From contig JACATO010000049.1 of NCBI GenBank assembly GCA_018389105.1, positions 186,001 to 250,000 of the forward strand: 64,000 nucleotides of DNA, in the 5' to 3' direction. The notes under the pieces were generated by a model. The model saw nothing but the letters and a program-made list of their open reading frames with translations. It had not been told where the DNA came from and made no database searches. Shown here piece after piece: positions 12,181 through 26,286 of the stretch; the stretch's first letter is position 1, and every line of letters begins with the position of its first letter. The DNA comes from Nautilus pompilius. Its lineage: Eukaryota; Mollusca; Cephalopoda; Nautilida; Nautilidae. The position numbers were made by a program, and so were the translations under genes.

Positions 12181-15100
12181 CAGTTTAATAAATAAAGTAT
12201 CTGCTCTTTTCATAATCTCTTATAGCTTCATATTATCTAGTAATTAACCCATTGTAAGTGAGAGAAAAAAGAAGAGAAACTGAATTTGGCCTCCATTTTG
12301 TTTTCTTTTAAAGTTTTGCTTTTGCTATTTTTACAGTTATAATTAAATGCATCCCTCTAAATACATTAATCGCTCGCAAAATAATTCTAACTATACAAAC
12401 CCAGTTTGTTATTTTATTTAGCAGCTTTATTTACTAACTGGAAAAACCAAAAGATCATCCTCGATATTTACTATTTGCCATATTTAATGCTATGCTAATA
12501 CTATGTAGAAATGGTGTTTTTAGATTTTTAATCAATTAACCGCGACAGCCAACAATGAATGATTTCTTTATAACCAGTCAAGATTGATTTATGATTGGTT
12601 ATGGGTACCTTTGTTACTGGTGCCATGAAGCGCAGTCACCTTTGACAACTTGTGGAGGATGCTTTTTTATTTGCGTTGTTTGCATAATTTCTTTTGTAAA
12701 TTTAATAAACAACTGTTTCAAGAAGATGGCCATACTTTGAAATAAAGTGCAAATTTTGTTGTACATAAGATAAAGTTTTTTTAGTGCTGGTTCTTAAAGT
12801 AGAACAGAGAAATACTGTTTCGTTTAATCTTCAAAACGGCACCAAATGATTGGTGACAGGGACAGAGTGTGAACCCAGCAGTCAGACTTTTAGGCAGATT
12901 CTAAGAATGTAATGCTCACTATAACTATAGCTCGGAAAAGGGGCAAAAAAAGGTTCGCTCTCAGCCAGGGCTGACTGGCTTCAGAAATCTCACTGCCAAC
13001 CCTAAATATCTCCAGGAGTATCTATCTTACTGTCATTAGGAGGCTGTTTGATAGATGCCAGAATTCAACGTCAGGCTGTTGCCTGAAAACCATTACTTAA
13101 ATATGAAAAAGCTGAAATGGACTAAAGTTCATAAACACTGATTCATTCCTGACAGGAAAGCAGTTTTATAGAGAGGAGAATCTCTGTTTGTACGGCTGCA
13201 GATGAAAGGTAACTGTTCAGCAGTGTTAAAGCAAATGCTTCATTGAACAAAACTTTACACTGACTATGAAGCAGGATGAAGGAACAGATATGGAGATGTT
13301 TTTAAAATAATTCCAATGAAGTTACTTGCAAGGTAATTAGAATTATGAAAATAATATTACTGTTGTATTCTTGTCTACCATGACATACAATCAGGACTTG
13401 AAGATTTACTTTTGATCAGGACATTTACCCAAAACATTCACCAAAGTTTTCAAATTATTTGTAAACCAAAAAATGGCTGAGTACACAGACTGTCCACCAC
13501 AATTCAGAAATAGATTAATCATATTAAAATATCAATTTTAAATGTAAAACAGCTTTGGGAATATCCGGTCATTATTCGTTGGAAAGTAAAGTAAAATTTC
13601 TTTTTAAAAAGCCACATAAATACAAAATACTTATTGAATCAAAGGGTGGTTACCTTGATGAGCCAACAATTCTAGAAATACCCATTCCGTACAATCACTA
13701 TATATTATCCATTTACTAACATTGATAATACCATTTTGAGGGCATGTTATTATTATTTGCACATTGCTGAAGACAAGAAACAAATGTGTTTTTTACTCTA
13801 TTATATTTTTGCTGGTAGAAAAATCATTCTTTAGGTCAACAACATAAGTCTAACTTCTGCATTCTTTTATTAGTCAGACTAAACCAAACTTCACATGTTC
13901 TACTAGTTGGCAATTATAGTATATATAGGTAGATATATATGCTGCTACATATGTACAAATAACAAAAAAAGTAAAAGTGAATAAACTTTAACTTTTATAA
14001 GATTTATGGAAATTAAAATGGGACAGGGCAATACCTGCTTTGTTACTGATAAGATATACATAATGAGTGCTTAATGATCAAAGCTTCCATGATCAAAGAT
14101 AGCATTATGATAGAAACGTGAGATCAATTAATTTAGCCTTAATCATAAATAATTTAGACTATTGATGAAAAACCTGAAATGCTGTAATGTTGTTTAATTA
14201 GACTAATAATGGTTTATTGATTGCCAGTGAGAATTCTGTTTGTATTGTGATGTGAATTGAATACACAGCAGGTTTCTTTAAAGGACATCGTAGAAAAGAA
14301 ATGCAGCTTTTGTGTCAAAGTATAAAACACCTTTTGAGAAGTAGTTAGTGTGTTTGCTAGAGCATTTGGTTAAGGTGCCCAAGATCTTGTCATTGGCAAC
14401 GAAAAACAAAACAAACAATTCCTAGGAAAATATTGATTATTATTCATTGAGCTTGATGAGCAAGTACCTGCCTGCTGGTTTTGACAATTACTGCAACGAG
14501 AAGTGATGCATTAGTTGGTATGTAGTGCATAAGAGAAGCTACAGAATACTGAACTATTATAACTTTTTAAAAAGTTCTGTACTAACTTATACTATTTATT
14601 TTTTTTTTACAAAAATATTTTATTATAGAAACAATTATATTTCCTTTTTGACTTTTGTTAAAAGTGGTTTCATCTGTCAACTTTTTCTGGTCTACTGTTG
14701 TTGCTCTTACCTATGTGATACAGGAGACATTGATCTAGTCATTTAATATTGCAGACCAAACAGATTCTCAATGGTGGTTCACTTTGATGAATAGGCTAAA
14801 GGGGATATTGAGGGAAGCACACTAGAAATATTTATAGATGATTCCCAAAAAGATAATGCTAAGAAAAAATATTCCAAAATGTTTATGTTTATCTCTTTAG
14901 ACAATTGACAGTTAAACTTCTGAAATGTTTGAGGAGGCTCAGCAGGTATGGATAAGAGACTATGGAGGTGGAGAAACAAACAGATGACATCACTGTTTTG
15001 ATCACTATTTATGTGAATGACTGACATCTCCAGACAAAATTGTCTCTCTGTTGTCTTACTGACAGACCTGCATAAAAGACAGTTGGCTGATTATAACTAC

Positions 15101-18100
15101 ATCATATTTAGGCTGCAGCAGCTTCTGTATGAAGTGGAAACTTTTATCACATTAGTTTTAGGCAATTGTCTCACTCGATTTTCCAGTTATTATAGTGTAT
15201 TAAAAAACAAGAAACATCCTGGTATATATCAAGCATTATTTACTGACATGATTTTGAGTAAGGAATAGACATTGTTTTATGATGTTGCCCATATTACACA
15301 AAAGATCAGGCTTTTACAGTGGCAGTATTTAGAAAATGATCATAAATTATTTTAATTTAGTTATTGCTATTTGAATAAATAATATGTATTCACTCAAAAA
15401 TACAAAAATGATAAACAATCATTTATATTTGGGAGCAACCTGGATATGATGTTATACTGGAATTAATACTAGCAGCTGTCTCCTAATGTATTATTATTTG
15501 CACTCAAGATTTCATTAATTTATTATTTTGTTTTGTTCATTTTATATTATTTATTATGGCAAATAAATACAGAAATGTAGTGACATTGACAGTTAGTTTA
15601 TGAATTCTGTTAAGTGATATGAACCTGAAATACAGTTAATATTTGTTTGTACAAATACATGTTGGTTACTCTATGTATAGATTATTTCTTTCTTAAAATT
15701 CATAACATTTTATTATAACTTTTGTCACTGGTCCACTTACTAATGTAACAAACTTATTAGTAAGAATTGTGCTTGATGATGTTTTGTTAACTTCTCTAAG
15801 TAATACTATAATGATTATTTTGATATGTTGAGAATTTTTTAATGTCTGCTGATAATTATAAAATAGAATTTATTGACTACATATACAACGAATTTGCGAT
15901 TTTACTGATGTTTTAGTTACATGTTAAAAAGATAAGCTGCAGTTGCTGTTTCCTTCTATAAAGACGCACGACTGTCCTTTTTATTCAAGTAGTGTATTTT
16001 AGAGATTGACAAGAAGCTGTCTGCTCTAATTTGAACAGGCCTGCCAGTACAGAGACATTGTTTAATGGAATGAAACAACCACAGGGTTTAGAGTACTTGT
16101 CAACAGCTGCCATTTTTACTTTCAGATCTATTTTTGTGAAATTCTATCCATTGATTGATGCAATGGTTGGTTGATGAAACTATAAATCAGTGTTGTTTCT
16201 CTGACTCATTGGCTTTTCTTTCTGCATGTCTGATGACCTGTCTGTGATGGTGATGAACTACCCCTTTTCTACCAATTTCAGAGTCCATCATTTCATTTGG
16301 ATCTTTCCCTACCTCTTAAAGTATTAGATAGTCATAGGGTTGATGTTCTCAAAGTTCATTCAAGATAAATTACTTGTTGTTCTAGCAATTTTCAATGTTG
16401 TAGTTTAAAGTGGAGCAGTTTTTCTCTCAATATTGATATCTTTTGTTAAATCTTTATTGACGATAGTACAGAATCAAAATACAACCTGCATGCATTAAAG
16501 ACAAATTGTTTCAAATGGATGCGGTATACAAACTAAATCATAAAAAATATTTACATGTAAGTGTACCATAGATGTCAACTGTCAATGTTATATATGCATT
16601 TTTAAAAAATATAAATATTTAATGAATTATTCCTAATGTGTATGGTTTTAATGTTAAAATAGTTCTTTACAATTATGACATTTATATTTTAAAATTTTAC
16701 TTTTTAAAGAGGTTCATCTGGCAGTTTAAAACTACACCATCTTAAAGCTGTATGATAGTAGTATTTCTGATTTCAATGTTGTCATTTTATTTTTCACTGA
16801 TTTGTCTATTAATAAATTTCATGATAATCATTGCTGACTAATTGGTTAAAATTAAAATAGCATTTACTTTGAAGATATTAACAGTTTTTTTCACTTACAT
16901 CTAAAATTAAAATATCAGCTTAACAGCAATAATTCTTATGAAAATACTAATGGTGACACAAATATATATTTAAAAGTGGCTTGCTGATAAGTGGAAGACA
17001 TTAAAAGGCATGCATGCTGTCTAATGTCTAATTTTCATTTTGATATTTTTCCAAATTAAATTAGCACAATGGAATCTTTACTTTCATTCAGGCTTTGACA
17101 CCTCCCAGTTTACCACGTCCTGTAGTTTCTGTTTGTTTGTTGTTTTTTTAAAATTCAGTAGCATTTGGAATATCTGCTGTGGGAGTTTAAAACCATTTGC
17201 ATATGCTCAGAATCATCTGCTGACAAATTAAAAAATAAGTAAATAAATAAGATGTCTGCATAAAATCTTTTTTCTGATATTTGTTTGAGAAGTTATACTG
17301 GAACAAAATAATAACGTCTCCATAATTTTGTCCAAAAATGATATTCATTTCAAAATCTCTTTTGGAAAAGATGGCCACCTTTTTAATGGACAGCCACAGA
17401 TTAAGTTTCAGTTTTGTTATTCAAAATCATTTTAAGAAATATATCGTAAAAAAACACATTTTTTATCGGTGTACAGATACCAACATCCAACAGATATCAA
17501 GATGCTTATGGCAACAGTTATGTAGTTAGATCTGGAAAATCAATTTGCATCATCTCTTTACCATAGGTGTACTTAACCATCACAAAATACTTTGCTTGCT
17601 ACCAGAAGCAGATTTTATATGACTGTTTACCAACAACTCAACCAGTCCATTGTCTCCAGAGGTTTTCCATGGCATATTTTTTAAGGATAATGATGGCTGG
17701 TTTTGTTTATGTATGAAAAAGGTTTTAAAAAAATATATACAAAAGCACAATCTTTATTAAAAATGAAATGGATATGCTGGGTATATGGAATTAATGAAAA
17801 TATTATTATTTTTTTAAAAAATTGGTTATCTATTGAATGTAAACTTCAATGTAGGTTTTATTTATTTTTGTTTACATGTTGATAATTGTCTTTAAAAATT
17901 AAACTTATTTTCAAAGCAAATACAATTTAAAAAATTAAAATAATTTTATGCGAACATTTTACTTTAAAATTGTATAATTATCAAAAAATAAATGAATAAA
18001 TCTGTGAATATTTCTACTTCTGTTGTAAATGTATTAAATTTTGGTTGTTAAATTGTCCATAAAATAAGATTAACACTGTATCCACTGCTTATTACAAATA

Positions 18101-19354
18101 ATTTTTATTGTTTTGTCTACTTGGTTATTTATCTACATTTAAATTGCACCAAATTACTTTATTTTAAAAACATTTTTTAATTATTAAAATGAAGATGCCT
18201 TTGAACCTTTCATACTAATTAGTGTTCCTGGTATGGACAACATTTCCTGACTATAGCTAACATCTTTATATGATCATAGCACCTGCTTTGTATTTATAAA
18301 ATTAGTTATTGCTTTAAAAACAGTAATAGTTCATATTATCTTTCTTCTATGAAAGAAATGAATCTAATAAAAATTATATATTATTTTATTTCATTTCTAA
18401 ACATAAATGAGAATTTTCTTGATCAACTTATTTAAGCAAAGAGTTAAATTTAAATTGGGAATTAATTTTTTTATTAAGATTTAGTAAATATACTAAGGAA
18501 GATTGTTTTTATGGTAGTTAAGTATGAGATTAAAAGATGAAGATCAGTAAAAAAAAATTTTTTTCAAAATTTTAAGTAGAATAAACTGATAGAGTAATTC
18601 TTTAACAATTATACTATCAAGATCTGAAAGATCATGAATATGATTAGGTTCAATGTAATTCATCATTTGTTACAAGAAAATTGCTCTATGATGGTCACTT
18701 GTCATATGTAGAAATGTACTTTGATATTTTAAATGCACAGTCCATTGAAATCCATCAATCAGTTTTAAAATACATTATGGTGTTTATACAAATCTATATG
18801 ATTTTGATGTTGCTATTAAGATATAGTTATCCATTATCTATAATGAAAATAGGGAGTAAAAAGATATTGTGTAATGGAATGGATTATGAAAATATATTAT
18901 AATTATTTTCAATCTTGCTAGTTATTGAACTAGTTACTAGAAAGTTAGATTTAATAAAACTTATTTTTAAATATTAAGAAATAATTGTCTTTTAATATTT
19001 CAGAGATTCTCCATTTTATTAGATAAGAAATGACAACACAAGCTTATAAGCAAAGTTTTTTAAAGTTTCATAAAGAATAATTAAAAGGAAATTACCTTAT
19101 TTTTAGCTGTTAGTTAAAAGATGTTTTTTTTTTTTACTTTTACTGAATGCATTTGTTAATCTGAAGTATGTCACTAACTGTTGGTTTTATTCACAGTAAT
19201 GAAAGTGAACAAAGTAAACCATTCAGTGAGCTGAATTTGCCCACTACTTTTCAAGAATACTTAGTATATAAGCTATACCACCTCACAATATGACTTTTAA
19301 AATTTCTTTTAATTAATAAAATTTTACATTTCATTTTATAAATTAAACCTTAAC
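12181..19354. other. AT-rich non-coding DNA
   Basis: No exon recognised. A slightly GC-richer patch at 12840-12930 could be a SINE scrap. The open frames around 14779-15268 were inspected and match nothing I know. Confidence 0.5.
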
Positions 19355-19672
19355 TTCTCCCACTTGTTGGCAAAGTCCTGTCCTGACTTTCAAGGTCTGA
19401 GGGGAGTATTAGCCCTGACGACCAGACAAGTTAGCCTAGGTTGGGTGAGGGACTCTTCAACTGTGGTCAAGAACTAACTATCCATGAAACTTCCACTACA
19501 TGTATCTAGAAAGTCCTACAAGAACCTTTCATGTTTTAGATGTGGGAAGAAACTAACCATTGATGAAAAGCAAAGAGAAACCATCCCAGGGAGGTATGGT
19601 GAGCTGAGCCAGTCCTGAGCAGGCTCACAACCTAGCTGCCCAGCCACGCTAAACTACAACTCTAGAAGGACT
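19355..19672 (-). mobile_element. SINE copy (tRNA-like family), inverted
   Basis: Read on the minus strand, a head containing AGTTTAGCGTGGCTGGGCAG is followed by CATACCTCCCTGG, GGATGGTTTCTC and TTCCCACATCTAAAACATGA. A GGTTCTTGTAGGACTTTCT body matches the order seen in the copies at 58290-58570 and 60510-60770. The block is clearly GC-richer than its flanks. Confidence 0.6.
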
Positions 19673-21114
19673 CATATTTGAGTTTACTTGAATATACCAA
19701 ACTTTATCAAATGTGAAAATTTAGACGATTATTTATTAAGCTACCAAATTGTGTCAAATTTAATGAGGTTTAAAATGCTAGCAAAATAATTTTTCCATAA
19801 TTTGAGAAAAATTTTAATAGTTTTGCAATAAATAATAAGAAAAGGATAACTGCACTAGAAAAATTGGATGTCCTGAAATTTTAAAGAATAATTTGTTTAC
19901 AATGATAGACAGTTAAGGAGATTAATTAATTTTAACTGCTGTACTTTTATTGTCATGAAAATATATACCACTCTCATACACATTATTAAAAAAACAACAA
20001 AAACAAAAATGTCGTGAACTTTCAGGTATTTAGAAGTTAGTAAATTTTCCTTAAATTGTTTCTTTAGTATGTTTTCTTACTTTAGTTAACCTGCCTCCAT
20101 GTGTTGTTTTTGCTGCTCCTTTTTTGTATATCAGGGCTTGAACAAAAAATATCATAGAGGAAAAGTGGCATCTTGTGGTTTTTAAGCTTCCTGCAGTGCA
20201 CAGCTTCTCGTGGATTTCTGTGAGAATAATCCTATTTTTGTGGTGGAATACCAAAAAATAAGAATCCAGGGTGGAAACTGAAATAGTGTGATAGCAGCAA
20301 GAAAACTTGGGGCCTAAATCTGTTTGTTTGTTTTCTTAGATGTGCAGTTGAAAATGATACAAAAGAAGGGCTGTTCCCCTTTTTCTGCAAGTTACGGAGA
20401 AAATTAGATTAAAATATTGAACAGTGGACAGGCTAAATCTATTATTCAGCATTTCCAAAAATGATATGCAGTCATTTCGTCATAACCATCGATCAGAAGT
20501 AAAGTAAACTGTTAATGTGCTGTAGTATTTTTAATAAATGAATTTTAGAAATTTAAGATTCAAAACCTGCAGTTCAGTTAGTTACCGTTTTGGACCAATA
20601 GAACTATTTATCTAGCGACAGAGTATTTATTAAATTAAAGTTGATTTATTATGTATTCTTTACAGACTGTTTTCTAGAACCTGAATGTCAGGGAATGGAT
20701 ATGAAAATGTGAGTTTATAAGAAATAAATCAATAATGTTTAGGTCTTTTTCAAAAAGGGTATTAAGATTGTTAGTAATTTTGTATTAACATGCACAGATT
20801 ATATGTACATTTTTAAAAATGCATTTATATCCATTATAACTAAAGGTTAGTGAAATGGATTTTAAAAGCAGGATATACATGGAATATTTTTTATAGTTTT
20901 TGGAACTGCACAAGTTTATTGATGATAATTTAAATATATTCTTTCAAGTATCACAATCTGATCTGTTTTTAATATGTACTTGGCTGGTGTCAGCAAGAGA
21001 GAAATTTCAATTTTAATATAATGTTATAGATTAATAAATTATTGTCATATTAGATGTTTTTGGTAGAATAAACAACTGTATAACATTTTTAAACCAGAAT
21101 ACACTTTGTTTGCC
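19673..21114. other. AT-rich non-coding DNA
   Basis: A minus-strand frame at 20051-20254 is short and unrecognised. Nothing else is seen. Confidence 0.5.
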
Positions 21115-21343
<229 letters not shown>

Positions 21344-21608
21344 TGTTTGTTTATCCTCATTTTTCATTCCTTTTACTGAGGGTAATTAGTGCATTTGTTT
21401 CATAAATAAATAGTCTTCAAGTCTTGTTACACAGTGAACTATTAAGGATATGGTCTTCGAAACTTTATTTTTTAAAACAATTAACTTTTAGTAAGTTAAT
21501 CGTTAAAGGTTTTGTACTTTCATTCAAATAGATATATCATAAAACCATAAGTGAAGTGAATATAGTCAACTTAACATTAATAAAGAGTTGTGCTTTCATA
21601 CCTGAAAC

Positions 21609-21722
21609 ATGCTGAATCACAAGAGAAGGGTATATTTTAGAGCCGGGCAGTCCAGTATCGATGATCGGTTGGGTTACACTATTATTTACTTTTATATGAT
21701 TATAGTCGTTGAGCTCTATCAC
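21609..21722 (-). other. Candidate minus-strand exon or conserved element
   Basis: A minus-strand open stretch reads IELNDYNHIKVNNSVTQPII, then DTGLPGSKIYPSLVIQHVSG. It is preceded by an acceptor-like ACCTGTGATAG and followed by a strong donor-like CAG|GTATGA. Its GC and CpG content (CGATGATCGG, GCCGGGC) stand out from the flanking AT-rich DNA. I do not recognise the peptide and found no partner exon, so the coding interpretation is only possible. Confidence 0.25.
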
Positions 21723-23977
21723 AGGTAATAAATCTCAGAAAAAGTACCTGTAATAATAAAAGTACGCACAGTAAAAAAAAGGACATATTTTCTCCTGCAA
21801 ACTTTGTAGTTTAAAATATACACAAAAAGCCCTGTGATGAATATAATTTAAAATTAAAAGCCACTGAAACTCGCTGTAACATCTACTTGTGGCCAAAATG
21901 AGGAACGCTAGTTACTGGAAAGTGTAATATTTATTGGCATCACCAGTGTATACATTCCGCTATTATTACTGTTGTTGTCTTTTCGAGCTAGTGGCTTCTT
22001 TCTTCCATATAAACCATTTAACTATAAACTGGCCTACACTTTTAAAAGACAAAATTCATGTTGCTCTTCAGTTTGCATATTTCTGGTAGAAAATAATTCT
22101 TTTCATTTTTTTTCTTTCTTTGATTTTGTTTTAGTGAATAAAAATATACTTTCCATATCTTAATGAAGACCCAATACAATAGTTTATTGTGTTATAACTT
22201 CAGAGATGCAATATTATGAAGTAAATAACAATAAAACCATAAAAACTGTTTATTTAAAACTATACTTTAAGTTAAAAAATTCTTAATACAATTATGGAAA
22301 ATAGAAGAAAGTTTCTGTTAATTTTACAGTTTTAGAATTTCCTAAAGATACTACATTAAAAAAAAAAACCAAACAGTTTTTTTTAATTCCAAAAATTCAG
22401 TCCAAAGCCTCACATCTAAAAATGATGGGGAAGAAAATTATCCAAAAATAAAAGTGAACGCTGTTGATGACAGCCTGTCTGACCGACGTTTCAATCAGGA
22501 AACTTGGAAAGAAACCGTTATTAACTTTAAGGTGGTTTATTTAATTTGCAAGCATGAAAAGTGTACGCTTAGCCGCAATATTCTTTATACATCTGAATTA
22601 ATCTCACACAATTTTTAATTTGCAGATTTAGTTTTTGTCATCAGTATAAAAGGAAGTAAAAGACTTTATGGTTTCTTTTTTTACAAATTTTATAAGGAAA
22701 AAAAATGTATTATTTCCCTTTTTTCAACAAGCACCGAGTGCGAAATAATTTTGGAGAAAAAACACAACAGGTTTTTTTCTTTTTCTGTTTCTTCCTTCAA
22801 TCTGTATATTCGGTATGTCAGCGCCATTACTGAGATCATGTTTTCTAAGACAGGGCAGAGAGGCAGGCATTTCATCCCGGTGCTCTTGTCCAGGTAACAT
22901 GTTATGCTCCAGAACAATAACAGCTGCTGTGTTTTTTTTTTATCTCTCTAGCAGAACAAGGAAATTGATTTTAGCAGCTTTTATTTAGTCACAGCATGAA
23001 GTGGGTCTGCATTGTCATGAATGTCAATTCAACTTTCCACAGGCTTTGTAACACTGAACCAACGGAGTGAATTGGAAAGAGGGATGGATATAAGCTTATA
23101 ATTTCCTCTTGATTTTTTATCTTAATTTGAGATGATAAAGAAAGGATTTTAAAGTAATTGTTTTTTAAACATAAAAAAAAATAAATAGAAAACAAAAGAT
23201 TAAGTGTATAAAAGTATAGATACCAGAAAATTATTACGCTGTTTAGCTGATATGTTTGAAGGAAAGTTTATACGATCAGTTTGTAACATTTGAGACAACC
23301 ATTCAGTATTCTAATGTTATTTCCATTTGTAGACTAATCTGTTTATAGAGATGGGCTGTTCACATTCTAAAGTCTTTACAGGACTATCTGGAACTTAGAT
23401 ACTGCAGTCTCTCGCATGCGCATATAGCAGATTATCTCTATTTTAATTAGCTTTATAGAACTGTGTACTAATTTGATTGTTTTATTGGAGTGGCCAGGTA
23501 TGAAGAGTGTATCATTAAATTTAAAAGAATTTTTTCCAAGTCGTATAATGTCAGTTGTTAATCTCTCTTTTTCTTTTTGTTTGTAGAGGTGGATAGGTTA
23601 GGAGTGAAATGAAAGGAAGTTCATCTCTGTTTGGCTATACATAACTTCCAGTATATTTCACCTTATTTGGATACTGCAGGTATACTTCATATCAAAGGTT
23701 TCCTATAAAATAAATCATTTTAAATCTTAATCTGTCAGCTCTTTATATTTCATTTTGTAATGTGTATTTAGGCAAACTGGAAACAAAATTTTTTTGTTAA
23801 TGTTTCCAAAGTGATGTTTTTGTGTGATTTTAAACATTACAGAAATACAATAACTTGGGATGAATTTTAAAAGAAATCATTTGATTTATAATACCTGTTG
23901 CATAATCCATAAGATTCATAAATAGATTTAAAAGAAATTGTATAATGATCTTCAATTAAATTCTAAGACATTTTTAT
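21723..23977. other. Non-coding DNA with possible conserved patches
   Basis: Two patches with more complex, CpG-containing sequence (about 22455-22580 and 22735-22930) stand out and could be regulatory elements or unrecognised exons. No gene was identified. Confidence 0.35.
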
Positions 23978-24165
23978 AGAGAGAGAAAGAAACAAAGAAA
24001 GAGAGAGAGAAAGAGGAGAGAGAGAGAGATATGAGGGGAGAGAGAGAGAGATGAGGGAGGGGGAGAGAGAGAGATGAGGAGGGGGGGGGAGAGAGAGAGA
24101 TGAGGAAGGGGGGAGAGAGAGGGAAAGAGAGAGAGATGAGGGAGGGGGAGAGAGAGAGAGAGATC
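23978..24165. repeat. GA-rich array with GATGAGG punctuations
   Basis: A purine-only (GA)n tract broken at intervals of roughly 30-40 bases by ATGAGG followed by G-runs, giving a crude higher-order unit. The opposite strand yields spurious Ser/Leu/Pro frames. Confidence 0.9.
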
Positions 24166-24882
24166 TATCCAAAAAGAGAGGAAAAAAACAAAGTTAATTA
24201 GTCTAAAATTCATTTAAAGACTATTCTGAGAATTTATTTTTCTGATAACTTTATTCAAATGGACTGAAAATTTATAAGAAATAAACAAAAAACTTCTGAT
24301 TCAATAAAACCAGACTCACTACGACGACTGCTATAGCTTGTAATTTCAAATCAAATAACAGGTACATTGTTGATTGTGGTTTGGTATTGTGAGGAATTGT
24401 AAATATGTTATTTTGTGATGTCTCTTGTTCTAATCCAAATTTTCTTGTGTTATTTGTTTCTCATTTGTTTTACAAGCTATTTTCTCCAGCAATATTTAAC
24501 TTTAATTAACATATAATAGTGCAAAATGAATGCATAATTAAAAGTATCATCAACAAATGTGGGTATCTGTGTCAGTTTCTATTTATTTTTGTCTTCTGTC
24601 ACCAAGATTGTCCCCAGACCCGCATCTCAGAGAGATTTGCCAAAACAAAAGGTTAGGCAAATACTGTTTTTATTTAATATTTACATTTATTTTTAATAAT
24701 TTAAAATTACACATTTTACTGTTAAAACTTGAATTTCATAGTGGAAAATAAACAATTTTATTTTTTCTGCCAAAAATTAAATATTTAAATTAATAAACAA
24801 ATAAAGGATAGAACAGTGTAGAAAACCAAGTTCAGCTGTGGCACTTTGTATTTGTGTGCAATATCTTAGACAGTCCAACTCT

Positions 24883-24909
24883 TTATTATTATTATTATTA
24901 TTATTATTA

Positions 24910-25003
<94 letters not shown>

Positions 25004-25038
25004 TATTCTTATTATTATTATTATTATTATTATTCTTA

Positions 25039-25081
<43 letters not shown>
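24883..25081. repeat. (ATT)n microsatellite, ~199 bp
   Basis: A second ATT run, interrupted by CTT and single-base slips. Open frames of repeated Leu, Tyr or Ile across it are artefacts. Confidence 0.95.
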
Positions 25082-25082
<1 letters not shown>

Positions 25083-26086
25083 AAACTAAAATCAAAAGAA
25101 GTTTAAATATTTTTACAACTATGTATGTATTAAATATTTAGGGTTGAGAAGAGAAAGTTTATATTTCTAAAGAAAATTATTCATGCAAAAATATTCTTTT
25201 TTAATCTTTATAAATGTGTGAGAGATGACACGTGAATTATATTTCCTTTAATAAAATAGTGTCCGTCACTGCTGATAGTTGAAGATTAGATACAAGAAAT
25301 GACAGTACTACAAGAAACTGCATTCTTAGCAGTTATTTGAATCAAAAGGCTCACATACAAAACCCTCAGTTAAATAGCTATAGTGTAATATATCGGTATA
25401 TTTTCTAAATACCTAAATAAGAATTTGAAAACCTAACAAATAATTTATTAGTTAAGTATTTAATTAGCAAAGGTACAGTAAAAAAAATTGTTTTGATAAG
25501 TGCAATTTGGCATAACTGCAGGGTCCTTGAATTTTTTATAGCAATATTGTCTGTCATCTGGTGTTAATAACATCTGCAGATAATGCAGGGGAGAGATGTT
25601 TTGTCTGTTTATTCTGTAAGGTTGGTGCTGATGAAGCCACCTCCAATCTCCATGAGGTCTATTTGGCAGTCATGAACACAGATGTTACTGTCACCCATAA
25701 AGTCCAAACCCTTATTCAGGGAGCCATGAAGTATAAGGTCACAGGCCAGTATATGGTCCTCTGGTGTGTGAAAGGTCATACCAGTCTTCAGTGTAACTAG
25801 TTTCATAAGAGTAGTTGGCATTGTGATACATATTGATGTATTTTACAGTCTCATTCAGTCAGTATTTCATCATGTATCTAATAATTACAGCACACCTTAC
25901 TGCTTTGATTGGCTACATTTTTGCAAACAAGTTCTTTTATTCACAGCAGTCTGCAAGATTTATCAAAATTAATTTTATGAAGTTGAATTCATGCGTTAAT
26001 TTAGCACTTTTATTGTTGTTTTTTATTTAGAATTATTCTGAATTGCAAACAAAACAGCAAATATGAAAGGAGAGTGTTACTTTGGA
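25082..26086. other. Non-coding DNA with a bidirectionally open segment
   Basis: The segment 25561-25821 is GC-richer and open on both strands (79 codons +, 70 codons -). The minus reading has LKTGMTFHTPEDHILACDL. Neither was recognised; it may be a transposon remnant. Confidence 0.35.
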
Positions 26087-26286
26087 GATTTCTCCACATG
26101 TTACTGAGATGATGCAGAATGTCCAAGATTTCTCCACATGTTACTGAGATGATGCAGAATGTCCAAGATTTCTCCACATGTTACTGAGATGATGCAGAAT
26201 GTCCAAGATTTCTCCACATGTTACTGAGATGATGCAGAATGTCCAAGATTTCTCCACATGTTACTGAGATGATGCAGAATGTCCAA
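26087..26286. repeat. Perfect minisatellite, 5 x 40 bp
   Basis: The 40-base unit beginning GATTTCTCCACATGTTACTG and ending GATGATGCAGAATGTCCAA is repeated five times without a single difference, directly head to tail. There are no spacers, so it is not a CRISPR array. Complete identity implies recent expansion or homogenisation. Confidence 0.95.

Noticed and set aside
14779..15268. Opposed open frames of about 80 codons
   Set aside because: No homology was recognised, no splice context is evident and the length is expected by chance in this much sequence.
23963..24213. Minus-strand Ser/Leu/Pro-rich frames
   Set aside because: They arise from the GA-rich array; low complexity with no start context or flanking coding sequence.
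24838..25141. Overlapping open frames of repeated Tyr, Ile and Leu
   Set aside because: These are produced by the second (ATT)n array.
26087..26286. CRISPR-like direct repeats
   Set aside because: The five units abut directly with no spacers, and the DNA is eukaryotic.
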